Positions 52,117 through 62,475 are shown, counted from the first letter of the stretch. The stretch: DNA of 64,000 nt from Bacteroidota bacterium (GCA_039821555.1 JBCBNX010000001.1:48477-112476), one strand, 5' to 3'. Notes: a model not told the origin generated them from the sequence alone. Program-made: numbers and translations.

Positions 52117-55100
52117 ATGGCCGATCTCCCCACGACTGCTCAGATCACCGCCGCACAGGCCCGGACCCACCCCGTCCGCTTCGTCACGGCTGCGAGCCTG
52201 TTTGACGGGCACGACGCTGCCATCAACATCATGCGGCGCATCCTCCAGCAGCAGGGGGCCGAGGTGATCCACCTCGGCCACGACCGCTCCGTCCTCGATC
52301 TCGTGGAAACGGCCATCCAGGAGGACGCCGACGGCATCGCCGTGTCATCCTACCAGGGCGGGCACAACGAGTACTTCCGCTACATGGTCGACCTCCTGCG
52401 CGAGCGAGGCGCGGGCCACATCAAGGTCTTCGGCGGCGGCGGCGGCGTCATCGTCCCGGAGGAAATCGCCGAGTTGGAGGCCTACGGTGTGGCGAAGATC
52501 TACAGCCCCGAGGACGGCATGCGCCTCGGCCTCGAAGGCATGATCGCGGACATGATCGCGAAGGCAGGGGATAGGGAAGTAGGGAGAGGGGACGGGGACG
52601 ACGGTGACGAGAACCAAACACCGCGCCACCGTGACACCGCGACACGGCTGCACCCCTCCGATGTCCAGGCCGTCGCCGAGGCCCTCACCGCGGTCGAGCT
52701 TCAGGCCACCGAGCCTAGCGGAGATGGAGCGCCACTCCCCACCTCCCACACCCCCGCACGCCCACACGTCACCGCACCCCCACACGTCACCGCGCCAGTG
52801 CTGGGCATCACCGGCACGGGCGGCGCAGGCAAGAGCACGCTGACCGACGAACTCGTCCGGCGCTTCCTCACCGACTTCGAGGACCTCCGCATCGCGATCC
52901 TCTCCGTCGACCCGACGCGGCGGCGCACGGGCGGGGCGCTCCTCGGCGACCGCATCCGGCTCAACAGCCTCTACGGCGACCTCGCCCGCGACGCTGACGG
53001 CCGCGCCCGTGTCTACATGCGCTCGTTCGCCACGCGGCAGGCACACCGCGCCACGAGCCAGGCGCTCCGCGATGCCATCGGCGTGTGCCAGGCGGCGGGC
53101 TTTGACCTCGTGATCGTGGAGACCGCCGGCATCGGGCAGAGCGACACCGAGGCCGTCGACCTCGCCGACCTCACGCTATATGTCATGACGCACGACTTCG
53201 GCGCGCCGACGCAGCTCGAAAAGATCGGGATGCTCGACCTCGCCGACGTGGTGGCGCTCAACAAGTTCGAGCGGCGCGGCTCCGAGGACGCCCTCCGCGC
53301 CATCAAGAAGCAGATGCAGCGCAACCGCGCCGCCTTCGACCGCAGCCCCGACGCCATGCCCGCCTTCCCGACGATGGCGGCGCGCTTCAACGACCCCGGC
53401 GTGACGGGCCTCTACCTCGCGCTCCTCGACCGCCTCAACGACGCGCACGGCTTCGGCCGTACCTCGGCCACGTTCGGCACCGAGAGCCTGCCGCCGATGG
53501 ATCCCGAGGCGCTCGCCATCCTCCCGCCGAAGCGCCAGCGCTACCTCGCCGAGATCGCCGACACCTGCCGCACCTACCACCAGCACGCCGAGCAACTGGC
53601 CGAAGTCGCGCGTATGTGGGGCGAGGCGAAAGGGGCGCGCCACCAGGTGCAGGCCTGGGCGCCGCCAGACGCCGCGCAGCTCACCGCACGCCTCGACGAC
53701 ATGGTCGACCACTGGTGGAGCCAACTCGATGCGCGCAGCCGCCATCTGCTGGAGCACTGGGATGCAAACGCCGCGCGCTACCGCCAGGACGAGTTCGTCT
53801 ACCAGGTGCGCGGGCGCGACATCCGCCAACCGCTCTACCACACCACGCTCTCCGGCACGAAGGTGCCGCGCGTCGCCCTGCCGCGCCTTTCCGACGCGGG
53901 CGACCGGCTCCGCTTCGCGCTCCTCGAAAACCTCCCCGGCTACTTCCCCTACACGGCGGGCGTCTTCCCGCTCAAGCGCACCGGCGAGGACCCGACGCGC
54001 ATGTTCGCGGGCGAGGGCAGCCCGGAACGCACCAACCGCCGCTTCCATCTTGTCAGCGAGGGTATGCCCGCCGCACGCCTCTCGACGGCGTTCGACAGCG
54101 TGACGCTCTACGGCCGCGACCCACATGAGCGCCCCGACATCTTTGGTAAGGTGGGCAACGCGGGCGTCTCGGTCTGCACGCTCGACGACATGAAGAAGCT
54201 CTACTCCGGCTTCGACCTCTGCGCGCCGACGACGTCCGTTTCGATGACGATCAACGGCCCTGCGCCGATGCTCCTGGCGATGTTCATGAACACCGCCATC
54301 GACCAGCAAGTCGAGCGCTACCTCCAGGAAGAGGGCCGCGTTCCCGAGGCAAAGGCCGTGCTCGCGAAGCGCGGGCGGCGGAAGTATGTCCCCTACGGCC
54401 CGACTGGCATCGCCGAGGGCCTGCCGCCCAACCACGACGGCTTCGGGCTCGGTCTGCTCGGCATCAGCGGCCCCGAACTCGTGGCAGAGGGCGTGCTGAG
54501 CCAGGAGGAGTACGACGACCTCGCAGCAAGGGCGCTCGCCTCCGTGCGGGGGACGGTCCAGGCCGACATCCTAAAGGAAGACCAAGCGCAGAACACCTGC
54601 ATCTTCTCGACCGAGTTTGCGCTGCGGATGATGGGCGACATCCAGCAGTACTTCATCGACCACGGCGTCCGCAACTTCTACAGCGTCTCGATCTCGGGCT
54701 ACCACATCGCCGAGGCGGGCGCCAACCCGATCACGCAGCTCGCCTTCACGCTCGCCAACGGCTTCACGTTCGTGGAGTACTACCGCGCGCGCGGCATGGA
54801 CGTGGACGCCTTCGCGCGCAACCTGTCGTTCTTCTTCTCGAACGGCATGGACGCCGAGTACGCCGTGCTCGGCCGCGTCGCCCGCCGCATCTGGTCCGTG
54901 GCCATGCGCGACCTCTACGGCGCCGACGACCGCAGCCAGAAGCTGAAGTACCACATCCAGACGTCCGGCCGCAGCCTGCACGCGCAGGAGATCGACTTCA
55001 ACGACATCCGCACCACGCTCCAGGCGCTGATGGCGATCTACGACAACTGCAACAGCCTCCACACCAACGCCTACGACGAGGCGATCACGACGCCGACTGA

Positions 55101-55647
55101 GGAGTCGGTCCGCCGCGCTATCGCGATCCAGCTCATTATCAACCGCGAACTCGGCCAGGCGAAGAACGAGAACCCGCTCCAGGGCAGCTTCCTCATCGAC
55201 GAGTTGACCGACCTCGTGGAAGAGGCCGTGCTCGTCGAGTTCGAGCGGATCAGCGAGCGCGGCGGCGTCCTCGGCGCTATGGAGACGATGTACCAGCGCG
55301 GCAAAATCCAGGAGGAGTCGATGCTCTACGAGCACCGCAAGCACACCGGCGACCTGCCCGTGGTAGGCGTGAACACGTTCCAGAATCCGAATGCGGAGGA
55401 GCACGCGCAGACCGTCGAACTGATGCGCTCCTCGGACGACGAGAAGCAGCACCAGATCCGCAACCTCCGCGCCTTCCAGGACCGCTACACGGACCGGGCC
55501 GAGGCTGCGCTCATGCACCTCATGGACGTAGCCCGCGAGGGCGGTAACACGTTCGCGGCGCTCATGGACGCCGTCCGCGTGTGCTCGCTCGGTCAGATCA
55601 CCGAAGCGCTCTTCGAGGTAGGCGGGCAGTACCGGCGCAATATGTAG
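52117..55647 (+). CDS. icmF: Fused isobutyryl-CoA mutase (IcmF)
   Basis: A 1176-residue B12-dependent acyl-CoA mutase with three domains in the IcmF order. The B12-binding domain at about 20-148 has the base-off motif DGHDAA (His32) and [17 protein letters not shown]. The G-protein chaperone at about 232-440 has the P-loop [17 protein letters not shown] (Lys239), [28 protein letters not shown] and ALNKFERRG. The mutase domain at about 590-1176 has [65 protein letters not shown] and [13 protein letters not shown]. It is about 80 residues longer than typical IcmF because of a low-complexity linker (149-232). The ATG at 52117 is used; an upstream GTG adds 11 residues. A TATCTTCC box lies about 45 bases upstream. 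Confidence 0.93.
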   Translation: MADLPTTAQITAAQARTHPVRFVTAASLFDGHDAAINIMRRILQQQGAEVIHLGHDRSVLDLVETAIQEDADGIAVSSYQGGHNEYFRYMVDLLRERGAGHIKVFGGGGGVIVPEEIAELEAYGVAKIYSPEDGMRLGLEGMIADMIAKAGDREVGRGDGDDGDENQTPRHRDTATRLHPSDVQAVAEALTAVELQATEPSGDGAPLPTSHTPARPHVTAPPHVTAPVLGITGTGGAGKSTLTDELVRRFLTDFEDLRIAILSVDPTRRRTGGALLGDRIRLNSLYGDLARDADGRARVYMRSFATRQAHRATSQALRDAIGVCQAAGFDLVIVETAGIGQSDTEAVDLADLTLYVMTHDFGAPTQLEKIGMLDLADVVALNKFERRGSEDALRAIKKQMQRNRAAFDRSPDAMPAFPTMAARFNDPGVTGLYLALLDRLNDAHGFGRTSATFGTESLPPMDPEALAILPPKRQRYLAEIADTCRTYHQHAEQLAEVARMWGEAKGARHQVQAWAPPDAAQLTARLDDMVDHWWSQLDARSRHLLEHWDANAARYRQDEFVYQVRGRDIRQPLYHTTLSGTKVPRVALPRLSDAGDRLRFALLENLPGYFPYTAGVFPLKRTGEDPTRMFAGEGSPERTNRRFHLVSEGMPAARLSTAFDSVTLYGRDPHERPDIFGKVGNAGVSVCTLDDMKKLYSGFDLCAPTTSVSMTINGPAPMLLAMFMNTAIDQQVERYLQEEGRVPEAKAVLAKRGRRKYVPYGPTGIAEGLPPNHDGFGLGLLGISGPELVAEGVLSQEEYDDLAARALASVRGTVQADILKEDQAQNTCIFSTEFALRMMGDIQQYFIDHGVRNFYSVSISGYHIAEAGANPITQLAFTLANGFTFVEYYRARGMDVDAFARNLSFFFSNGMDAEYAVLGRVARRIWSVAMRDLYGADDRSQKLKYHIQTSGRSLHAQEIDFNDIRTTLQALMAIYDNCNSLHTNAYDEAITTPTEESVRRAIAIQLIINRELGQAKNENPLQGSFLIDELTDLVEEAVLVEFERISERGGVLGAMETMYQRGKIQEESMLYEHRKHTGDLPVVGVNTFQNPNAEEHAQTVELMRSSDDEKQHQIRNLRAFQDRYTDRAEAALMHLMDVAREGGNTFAALMDAVRVCSLGQITEALFEVGGQYRRNM

Positions 55648-55713
55648 GCATGGCGGAGCGAGCTGCGTCTGCGTACGTTGGGGCTCCGTTGTCTACAGCT
55701 GCCCGTGTCCGTC

Positions 55714-56325
55714 ATGCCTGCCGCCGTCCAGCGCCACCGGCGTTACACCGAGGAGGAATACCACGAGATCGACCGCAACGCGCCGAACGGCGTGCGCTAC
55801 GAGTTCTGGGACGGCATCATCTGGCCCGTCAATGGCTACGAGCCCGATGGGGTCACGGCCCTGGCCGGAGTAGTGCCGGAGCACAACCAACTCAAAGACA
55901 CCATCTGTCGTGAGCTTGGAAAGCGGCTGACGCGTCGAGGCTGCCGTGCACTATCCTCGGACCAGAACGTGACGACAGGCGAGGTCGGACGCTACTCCTA
56001 CCCTGAAGTCGCGGTGGCACACCGCCCGGAGGACGACGACAGCCGGCCGCGCATCCTCCTCAACCCAGAACTGGTCGTTGAGGTGTCGTCGGAGTCGACG
56101 GCCAAGGTGGACCGGGGCGAGAAGCTCGTGCGCTACATGTCATTGCCGACCGTACCGGAAGTCTGGTTGGTGGACCCAGGCCGTCCGCTCGTCTTGCAGA
56201 ATCTCCGACCCCCGAGGGCGACGACGACTGGCAACTCCGCGCCTACCTGGGCCTGGATGCAGTCGTCCGGTCCTAGGCGTTCGCGGTGGAGGCTCCGCTG
56301 CGCAACCTCTACTCGTTACTCCTAG
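55714..56325 (+). CDS. Uma2 family endonuclease-like protein with frameshifted C-terminus
   Basis: A 203-residue Uma2 (DUF820) protein, a PD-(D/E)XK nuclease fold. Core motifs are intact: YEFWDGII, EHNQLKDTICRELGKRLTR, SYPEVAV, PELVVEVSSESTAKVDRGEKLVRY and VPEVWLVDP. After a run of five C (56209-56213) the reading frame turns into a low-quality Arg/Ser/Thr peptide. The -1 frame instead continues with the usual PEGDDDWQLRAYLGLD, meets one TAG at 56274-56276, then reads APLRNLYSLLLDDEQT to a TGA at 56340. So one base is missing and one stop is added relative to the ancestral tail. The gene may be inactive or the sequence may contain errors. Confidence 0.75.
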   Translation: MPAAVQRHRRYTEEEYHEIDRNAPNGVRYEFWDGIIWPVNGYEPDGVTALAGVVPEHNQLKDTICRELGKRLTRRGCRALSSDQNVTTGEVGRYSYPEVAVAHRPEDDDSRPRILLNPELVVEVSSESTAKVDRGEKLVRYMSLPTVPEVWLVDPGRPLVLQNLRPPRATTTGNSAPTWAWMQSSGPRRSRWRLRCATSTRYS

Positions 56326-56404
56326 ACGACGAGCAGACCTGAGTCGAACCCAAAAGATCTGTCAACGGCGTCCTGATGCTGAGAACACATACTTGACCAC
56401 GCCG

Positions 56405-57811
56405 ATGCTCGCTATCTGGGCTGCCCTGTTCACGCTATCGCTCCCGGCGGAGTCCTCGACGATCACGGCGGAGCGCATCGACGTCTTCGATCCCCTCACC
56501 GGAGCGTACCTCGGATCGGAGCAGACCTACCTCGGTCCCGACGGCCGTCGGCTTCGCCTCGACGTAACGGACGCCGACGGCGCGTCCACCCTGCTGCTCT
56601 TCGTGCTCCACGACCAAGACGGCCGCGAGGCAGAGGCGATCTATTTCGAGAGCGGCGAGCTGACCCCTTACCGAGAGACGTTCACCTACGCCGACGATGG
56701 GCCACTGCTCACGACGACGTATTACTCAGAGCTAGGCGACGTCACGGGTTGGACCGAAGCCGACCTCGACGCGGACGGCCGCGAGGTTCGCAAGCGATAC
56801 TATCGCGCCGACAGCTCGCAGTATGGCGAAGAAGACGTGCTGTGGAACACCGACGAGACGAAGCGCGGGTGGGACTTCCGGCGAATCGAGCGCAGCGGCG
56901 CCGCTGCGTCCGACGGAGTGGCCTCGTTCCGCTACGCCTACCAGGCGTTCGACGGAGCAGGTCGCTGGACGATCCGTACGCGAAGTCGCGACGGAGTGGC
57001 AGAGCGCGTCGAGGCTCGGACGCTGGCCACAACCGATAGGCCGCGCCCATTCATGACGGCGGCCCCGCTGGCACCGGGAACGATCAGCACGAGCGCGTCG
57101 GAAACCTCCCCGTCGTTCTCCCGCGACGGCCGGGTTATGGTGTTCGCACGGTACGGTGACGACTGGTCTGAGAAAATCCCGTTCGTCGCCCGGTTGACTG
57201 ACGATGGCTGGGGTGTGGAGCGGATTCCTGGCGTCGGCCCCGTCTACAACCTCGCGGTATCGCCGGACGGCGAGAGGGTGGTGTATGCAGTCGGATCGAA
57301 CGGCCCGCTCCTGCAGGTTCGCTACGAGGAGGGGACGTGGTCGGAGCCAGAGAGCCTGACCGCGCAGTATGGCGTGAGCGGTTCGTACCCCGCGCTGACC
57401 GACGCCGGCGACTTGCTCGTCTACAAGTCCGATGGAAGTGCTGGCAACGGCATCTATGTCGCCCGGCGTCGTGGAGAGGGACTCGGCCCAAACGCCCCGC
57501 TGTATGTTCCGGACGAGGGGACGACATTCGACGGGGTCGTGTCCTCGGTGGATGAGGCGCTCCTCGTGACGCGGTGCCTCGACGACGTGTGCGACCCCGG
57601 AGACCTGAACGGGGTATGGGCCGTTGAACTCGGCGTGCCCGAGGGGCCCACCGCCCGAAAGATCGCCGCGCTCCCTTACGTCTGGGGCGTCCAGCCCGTC
57701 GAAGCGCTAAGATTGCTTGTCTTCACGGATGGGGAGGACATCCTGGCCGTTCCCCTCGAAGCGGCAGGTCTCAGCGGACGCGCCAACGAACAGCAGTCGG
57801 TTTCGCGGTAG
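56405..57811 (+). CDS. Exported TolB-type beta-propeller protein
   Basis: A 468-residue protein with a short signal peptide (MLAIWAALFTLSLPAES). Residues about 20-210 form an unrecognised beta domain with repeated strands and two YxY clusters. Residues about 220-460 hold TolB/WD40-like blades such as PSFSRDGRVMVFARYGDD, LAVSPDGERVVYAVGS, PALTDAGDLLVYKSDG. No lipobox. The role is probably protein binding in the periplasm. A TACTTG box lies about 15 bases before the start. Confidence 0.7.
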   Translation: MLAIWAALFTLSLPAESSTITAERIDVFDPLTGAYLGSEQTYLGPDGRRLRLDVTDADGASTLLLFVLHDQDGREAEAIYFESGELTPYRETFTYADDGPLLTTTYYSELGDVTGWTEADLDADGREVRKRYYRADSSQYGEEDVLWNTDETKRGWDFRRIERSGAAASDGVASFRYAYQAFDGAGRWTIRTRSRDGVAERVEARTLATTDRPRPFMTAAPLAPGTISTSASETSPSFSRDGRVMVFARYGDDWSEKIPFVARLTDDGWGVERIPGVGPVYNLAVSPDGERVVYAVGSNGPLLQVRYEEGTWSEPESLTAQYGVSGSYPALTDAGDLLVYKSDGSAGNGIYVARRRGEGLGPNAPLYVPDEGTTFDGVVSSVDEALLVTRCLDDVCDPGDLNGVWAVELGVPEGPTARKIAALPYVWGVQPVEALRLLVFTDGEDILAVPLEAAGLSGRANEQQSVSR

Positions 57812-57933
57812 ATCGCAGCGGAACGTGGAAGCGTCAGAGCGCGGCACACGAGTAATGCCACACTGCATGGATAACTCCAGATGGATTTGTGCTCTGCACG
57901 GCGCGGCTGTTCGCTCCGCTGCGGTGAGATAGC

Positions 57934-59235
57934 CTACGCGATTTGCTTCCAACTCGTCGACTGGCGCGGGAGGTGGTCCGCCGCGTCAAGGTCGGGGTGG
58001 AGCAGCGCCTCGGAGACGCGCTCCATGCGCATGCCCTGCGAGCCCTTCACGAGCGCTACGTCGCCCTCGGCGACCAGGAGCGTACCAGCGTTGATAGCCT
58101 CAGCGATGGCCGCGGACGTCTCGTGGGTGGTGACCGACGAGCGCCGGTCGTCTAGAAAGCTAGCCGCTGCCTTCGCCATGCGTGGCCCCACGGTGTGCAC
58201 ATGATCGGCCATCTCGACAGCCGCATTGAGCACCTCGACATGCTGGGCGACTTCCTGATCACCGAGTTCGAGCATGTCGCCGAGGAAGGCGATCCGGCGG
58301 CTGGCCTCGTGGTCGCGGAGCACGCGTAGCGCGGCGCGGACGGGGTCGGGCGAGGCGTTGTAGGTGTCGTCGATAAGCGTGCTGCCGTTGATGCCGCGTA
58401 GGCGGTTGAGGCGGCCTTTCTCGGGCTTGATCTTCGCGAGCCCGGCGTTGATCTGCGCGTTGGTCATGCCGAGGGCCTGCCCGGCACCGTAGGCGGCGAG
58501 CGCCGTCAGGACAGCGTGGTCGCCTAGGAGCGGAAGGTCGGCGCTGATGAGGGCAGGGCGGAGGTCATTGTCCTTGCTCGTCCCGTAGTAGACGCTACGC
58601 CCGTCGTTGACGGCGGCCATCTGGCGCACGCGGGGGTCGTCGCCGTTGAGGATCGCCGTGCCGTCGCGGTCGAGGGCGCGAACCAGTTCCGACTTCTCGC
58701 GCTGTACGCCCTCGATGCTGCCGAACGTCTCGACGTGGACGCCGCGCACGTTAGTGATGACCGAGACGGTGGGCGGGAAGTAGGCGCACAGTTCCTTCAG
58801 GTCGCCCATGAGCCGCGCGCCCATCTCCAGCACCATCACCGTGTCGGGCGCGATGGTGCGGTTGAGAATGAGCAGCGCCAGGCCGAGCGGCGTGTTACGG
58901 TTGCCCTCCGACGCCACGACGGGGAACGCTTCCGCGAGTACCGCTTCGAGCGCGGCTCGCGTGGTCGTCTTGCCGACGGAGCCTGTGATCGCCACGATAG
59001 CGGGCCGCACCGCGGCGATTTTCGCCTGCGCCTCCGCAACGAGGTAGGCGACGCTGTCCTCGACGTGTGTCACCGTGACGCCTTCGGGTACCTCCACTGC
59101 GCGCTCGACGACCACGCCGACTGCACCCCTCACGGCGGCCTGGGCTACGAAGTCGTGCCCGTCGTGCGTCTCGCCGCGAATGGCGACGAAGGTGTCACCG
59201 GGCTGGATCGTCCGTGTATCTGTAGAGAAGGCCAT
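57934..59235 (-). CDS. murF: UDP-N-acetylmuramoyl-tripeptide--D-alanyl-D-alanine ligase
   Basis: A 433-residue Mur ligase that adds D-Ala-D-Ala to UDP-MurNAc-tripeptide, the last cytoplasmic step of peptidoglycan precursor synthesis. It has an N-terminal UDP-binding domain (STDTRTIQPGDTFVAIRGETHDGHDF), the ATP loop VAITGSVGKTTTRAAL, EMGARLMGDLKELC, FGSIEGVQREKSELVRAL, NGDDPR, and a C-terminal domain with IDDTYNASPDPVRAAL and FLGDMLELGD. It starts 2 bases after the ddl stop, so the pair is an operon that makes D-Ala-D-Ala and then attaches it. Confidence 0.96.
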   Translation of the reverse strand: MAFSTDTRTIQPGDTFVAIRGETHDGHDFVAQAAVRGAVGVVVERAVEVPEGVTVTHVEDSVAYLVAEAQAKIAAVRPAIVAITGSVGKTTTRAALEAVLAEAFPVVASEGNRNTPLGLALLILNRTIAPDTVMVLEMGARLMGDLKELCAYFPPTVSVITNVRGVHVETFGSIEGVQREKSELVRALDRDGTAILNGDDPRVRQMAAVNDGRSVYYGTSKDNDLRPALISADLPLLGDHAVLTALAAYGAGQALGMTNAQINAGLAKIKPEKGRLNRLRGINGSTLIDDTYNASPDPVRAALRVLRDHEASRRIAFLGDMLELGDQEVAQHVEVLNAAVEMADHVHTVGPRMAKAAASFLDDRRSSVTTHETSAAIAEAINAGTLLVAEGDVALVKGSQGMRMERVSEALLHPDLDAADHLPRQSTSWKQIA

Positions 59236-59237
59236 AG

Positions 59238-60290
59238 CTATCGGTTCGTAGAAAGCGCTTCGTCACGCGTGTGGCGCTGAAGCGCGAGATTGATCAGCGT
59301 GGCGAGGAGGTCGGGGAGCAGGAGGCCGCTCTCGGCCCACATCACCGGATACATGCTCCGCGCGGTGAAGCCGGGGATCGTGTTGATCTCGTTGACGAAC
59401 ACGGCGCCGTCGTCGGCGAGGAAGCAGTCGACGCGAGCGAGGCCTTCGCAGCCAAGCGTGCGCGCCGCGTCGAGGGCGAGAGCGCGAATCTGCTCGGCGG
59501 TTGTAGCGGGAAGGTCGGCGGGGACCTGCATCCGCGCCGCGACCGGGTCGAGGTACTTCGCCTCGTATGTATAGAACTGGGCCGTGTTGACGATCTCGCC
59601 CGGCATAGACGCGCGCATCGGGGCGCCCTCGCCGTGAAGGTTACCGAGGACCGCGACTTCGATCTCGCGGCCGTGGATCGCCGTCTCAACGAGCACCTTA
59701 TGGTCGTACTGCAGCGCGTCGTCAAGGGCAGCCTGGAAGTCGTCCGCGTCCGCGATTTTGGAGGTACCCACCGAGGAGCCTGAGTTCGCGGGCTTCACGA
59801 ATAAGGCCGGGCCGAGTTCGTCCGCGACCTGGTCATAGTCGGCAACGTCGCCGCGCCGGACGAGGTGGAACGGTACGATGGGGAGTCCCGCGTCGCGGAG
59901 CATGCGCTTGGTGACCTCCTTGTCCATGCATGCCGCCGAGGCAAGCACATCCGGGCCGACGTACGGCAGCCCGAGCGTCTGGAGAAAGCCCTGCACGCGT
60001 CCGTCCTCGCCGTTCTGCCCGTGCAGCATCGGGATCACCACGTCGAGGCCCCAGGTGCCGACGTGCCCGATCTCATCTTCCAGGGCAGCTCCATCGAGAG
60101 CGCCTACGGTAGCGGTCCTGTGCCAATGGCCGGTACGGTCGATACAGATCGCCTCGACGCGGTAGCGACTGGGCTGGGCAACGAGTGCCTCGTGGACGTT
60201 GCGAGCGGAGAGGATCGAGACATCGTGCTCGGAGGAGCGACCGCCGTAGAGGAGGCCGACCCGGACCGGGCCGTCGGTAGCAGGGGGCAT
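59238..60290 (-). CDS. ddl: D-alanine--D-alanine ligase
   Basis: A 350-residue ATP-grasp enzyme that joins two D-alanines. Motifs: VGLLYGGRSSEHDVSILSARN, VVIPMLHGQNGEDGRVQGFLQTLGLPYVG, ASAACMDKEVTKRMLRDAGLP, FVKPANSGSSVGTSKI, HGREIEVAVLGN, VDCFLADDGAVFVNEINTIPGFT. It is full length. The ATG at 60290 is chosen over an upstream in-frame start at 60362, because it gives the usual distance to LLYGGRSSEH. It overlaps no gene; murF begins 2 bases after its stop. A TAGTTTT box lies 35 bases upstream. Confidence 0.96.
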   Translation of the reverse strand: MPPATDGPVRVGLLYGGRSSEHDVSILSARNVHEALVAQPSRYRVEAICIDRTGHWHRTATVGALDGAALEDEIGHVGTWGLDVVIPMLHGQNGEDGRVQGFLQTLGLPYVGPDVLASAACMDKEVTKRMLRDAGLPIVPFHLVRRGDVADYDQVADELGPALFVKPANSGSSVGTSKIADADDFQAALDDALQYDHKVLVETAIHGREIEVAVLGNLHGEGAPMRASMPGEIVNTAQFYTYEAKYLDPVAARMQVPADLPATTAEQIRALALDAARTLGCEGLARVDCFLADDGAVFVNEINTIPGFTARSMYPVMWAESGLLLPDLLATLINLALQRHTRDEALSTNR

Positions 60291-60324
60291 TGAGGGGTGA
60301 GCGAAGCGCGGAGGCAGCGAGCCG

Positions 60325-60331
60325 AAAACTA
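60325..60331 (-). promoter_or_regulatory. TAnnTTTG-like box upstream of ddl-murF
   Basis: On the minus strand TAGTTTT lies 35 bases before the ddl ATG. Confidence 0.28.
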
Positions 60332-60339
60332 CGCGCAAC

Positions 60340-60375
60340 GAAAAGCGGTCCGCCGGATGCACCAGCGGACCGCTT
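60340..60375 (-). terminator. Rho-independent terminator after the small anchored protein gene
   Basis: On the minus strand an 11-bp perfect stem (60375-60365 with 60353-60343) around an 11-base loop ends in TTTTCG. It lies 17 bases after the stop at 60393 and separates that gene from ddl. Confidence 0.65.
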
Positions 60376-60392
60376 GGGGAAACAGACGGGGC

Positions 60393-60881
60393 TTAGCGCC
60401 AGCCCGCGCAGCCGGCAGGCTCATCAGGGACCGGGCCGTCGGGCACCCAGAAGCCTTCGAGGCGACGGATGGTGCGGAACGTCATGCACTCCTCGTCGGC
60501 GCCGTAGACGTGGGACTGCACCATCAAGTCGGGGTATCGCTTGGACGCGATTTGGACATAAGGTCGGGATGAGTTTTCACCCCGGATCCAGCGGTAGGCG
60601 TCGTCGTCGTGAAAGTCGAGCGGCGTGCCGTTCTGGTAGCGCTCGAAGCCGAGGGCTTCCGCTGTGACGCCGTTGAGGTACTGCGCGCTGTTGCCCCCGG
60701 CCATCGCGCTCGGGGAGGCGCGCCAGGCAAAGGCCTTCGCCGCCACCGAGACCGCTTCCTGGGCCATGTTGTCGTAGGCGTTGCGCTCGCCCAACTCATC
60801 GAACAAGTTCAACCCCGTGTTGATCGCCAGCAACGTGGCGATGATGCCGAGGACGATGAGGAGCAGTTGTTGTTTGCCCAT
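60393..60881 (-). CDS. Small membrane-anchored protein of unknown function
   Basis: A 162-residue protein with one N-terminal transmembrane helix (about residues 5-27, LLLIVLGIIATLLAINTGLNL) followed by a soluble domain with MAQEAVSVAAKAFAWRASP, FHDDDAYRWIRGENSSRPYVQIAS and a C-terminal stretch containing two Cys. The single start helix and adjacent Glu (NLFDELGERNAYDNM) resemble type IV pilin-like or prepilin-like proteins without a clear cleavage site. Family not recognised. Confidence 0.65.
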   Translation of the reverse strand: MGKQQLLLIVLGIIATLLAINTGLNLFDELGERNAYDNMAQEAVSVAAKAFAWRASPSAMAGGNSAQYLNGVTAEALGFERYQNGTPLDFHDDDAYRWIRGENSSRPYVQIASKRYPDLMVQSHVYGADEECMTFRTIRRLEGFWVPDGPVPDEPAGCAGWR

Positions 60882-61110
60882 GGGAGGTTGCGAAACGGAA
60901 GATGGAGAATCGTAGTCAATTGGCGGGCGAACCGCCGTGTGCACGCGGCTACGGTTCTCCGCGCAAGGTGCGTGCCGTTCCTCGAACCAGCGAAAAGTCT
61001 GGACGCCGCGTCTTCGCATGAGGCAAACAACCTAGTGACCTCGGAGACGTACGCCGTACTGATCGCGTCCATAGGCACCATCCAACAACTAGGTACACCG
61101 CCGCAACGTC

Positions 61111-62475
61111 ATGGCAACATCCGCTACCGCCATCCGCAGCACCGACGGACAACTCAGCGCCGAGGGCTTGGTCCACCGGCCTCGCATCGTTGTCATCGGC
61201 TCGGGCCACGCAGGACTTGAAGCATGCAAGGCCCTCAGTGGCGAGGACGTGGACGTGCTGATGGTGGACCGAAACAACTACCACAAATTCCAGCCGCTCC
61301 TCTATCAGGTTGCCACATCAGGCCTGCAGACCGGACACATCTGCATGCCGGTTCGCCACATCTTCCAGCAGCAGGACAACTTCGACTTCCGTCTCGCCAC
61401 CGTCCTCGGTGTCGATCTGGAAGCGCAGCTCGTGCACGTCGAAGAGGGGCCGCCGATCCACTACGACTCGCTCATCATTGGGGCGGGCGCTTCGGTGGCC
61501 TATTACGGCGTCGAGGGTGCCGAGGAACACGGCTTCCCCCTGAAAAACGTCGCCGATGCCGTCGAGCTGCGTGCGCACGTGCTGCGTTGCTTCGAGGAAG
61601 CGAACCGCAATCCGGCGTTGATCGAGGGTGGGGTGCTCAACTTTGTCATCGTCGGTGGCGGCCCGACGGGCGTGGAGATGGCCGGGGGCCTACGCGAGCT
61701 CTTCGACCAGGTGCTGCGCAAGGACTTTCCGGGACTCGACCTCAACCGCGTCCGCGTGATCCTACTTGAGCGTGCGGACGCGCTGATGCTGCCCTACAAG
61801 GCGGACCTGCAGGTCTACACAAAGGACGCCCTCGAACATATCGGCGTGGATGTGCGCCTAGAGACGGCTGTGACGGAGGTCACGCCCACCGAGGTGCGTC
61901 TCGCGGATGGGACGGCCATTCTGACGCAGACGCTCATCTGGGCCGCAGGCGTGCGGGCGAATCCACTCGCGGATGTACTGTCAGAGACGGAGGGCATCGA
62001 ACAGACGCGGGGGGGACGGCTGGTCACCGACGAATACCTCCGGCTTCCGATGCACCCCAATGTCTTCGTGGCCGGCGATATTGCAGGAGCGGCAGACCCT
62101 CAGGGCGTGCTCTATCCACAGGTCGCACAGGTAGCCATCCAGCAGGGGATCCAGGCTGCGGGGAACGCGATACGCGCACACCGCGGCCTCGGCCCGGAGG
62201 CCTTCGTCTACAACGACCTTGGCATGATGGCTACAATCGGACGCAACCGAGCGATCCTCGAATTGCCCAACGGGACGGGCATGAAGGGCTTCGTCGCGTG
62301 GTGTGCGTGGGTGTTCGTCCACGTCGTCAAGCTGGCTGGCTTCCGCAACCAGGTCGCGGTTTTCTTTTCGTGGGTCTACTCCTACATCACCTGGGACCGT
62401 ACGCCTCGCCTGATCATTGACGTGGAGCCTGAGACAGACGAGATCCAGGAGCCTGCGCTGTCCGTGACTGGCTAG
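61111..62475 (+). CDS. ndh: Type II NADH dehydrogenase
   Basis: A 454-residue FAD enzyme at the inner membrane that passes electrons from NADH to quinone without proton pumping. Motifs: IVVIGSGHAGLEACKAL (FAD), VDRNNYHKFQPLLYQVATSGL (family hallmark), LIIGAGASVAYYG, FVIVGGGPTGVEMAGGL (NADH), AAGVRANPLADVL, FVAGDIAGAADPQG, YPQVAQVAIQQG and NDLGMMATIGRNRA. The C-terminal membrane helix region contains the AWCAWVFVHVVKLAGFRNQ segment typical of NDH-2. Confidence 0.94.
   Translation: MATSATAIRSTDGQLSAEGLVHRPRIVVIGSGHAGLEACKALSGEDVDVLMVDRNNYHKFQPLLYQVATSGLQTGHICMPVRHIFQQQDNFDFRLATVLGVDLEAQLVHVEEGPPIHYDSLIIGAGASVAYYGVEGAEEHGFPLKNVADAVELRAHVLRCFEEANRNPALIEGGVLNFVIVGGGPTGVEMAGGLRELFDQVLRKDFPGLDLNRVRVILLERADALMLPYKADLQVYTKDALEHIGVDVRLETAVTEVTPTEVRLADGTAILTQTLIWAAGVRANPLADVLSETEGIEQTRGGRLVTDEYLRLPMHPNVFVAGDIAGAADPQGVLYPQVAQVAIQQGIQAAGNAIRAHRGLGPEAFVYNDLGMMATIGRNRAILELPNGTGMKGFVAWCAWVFVHVVKLAGFRNQVAVFFSWVYSYITWDRTPRLIIDVEPETDEIQEPALSVTG

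Noticed and set aside
53176..54435. A 419-residue open frame opposite icmF
   Set aside because: It lies wholly inside the well-defined IcmF coding sequence and has no motifs.
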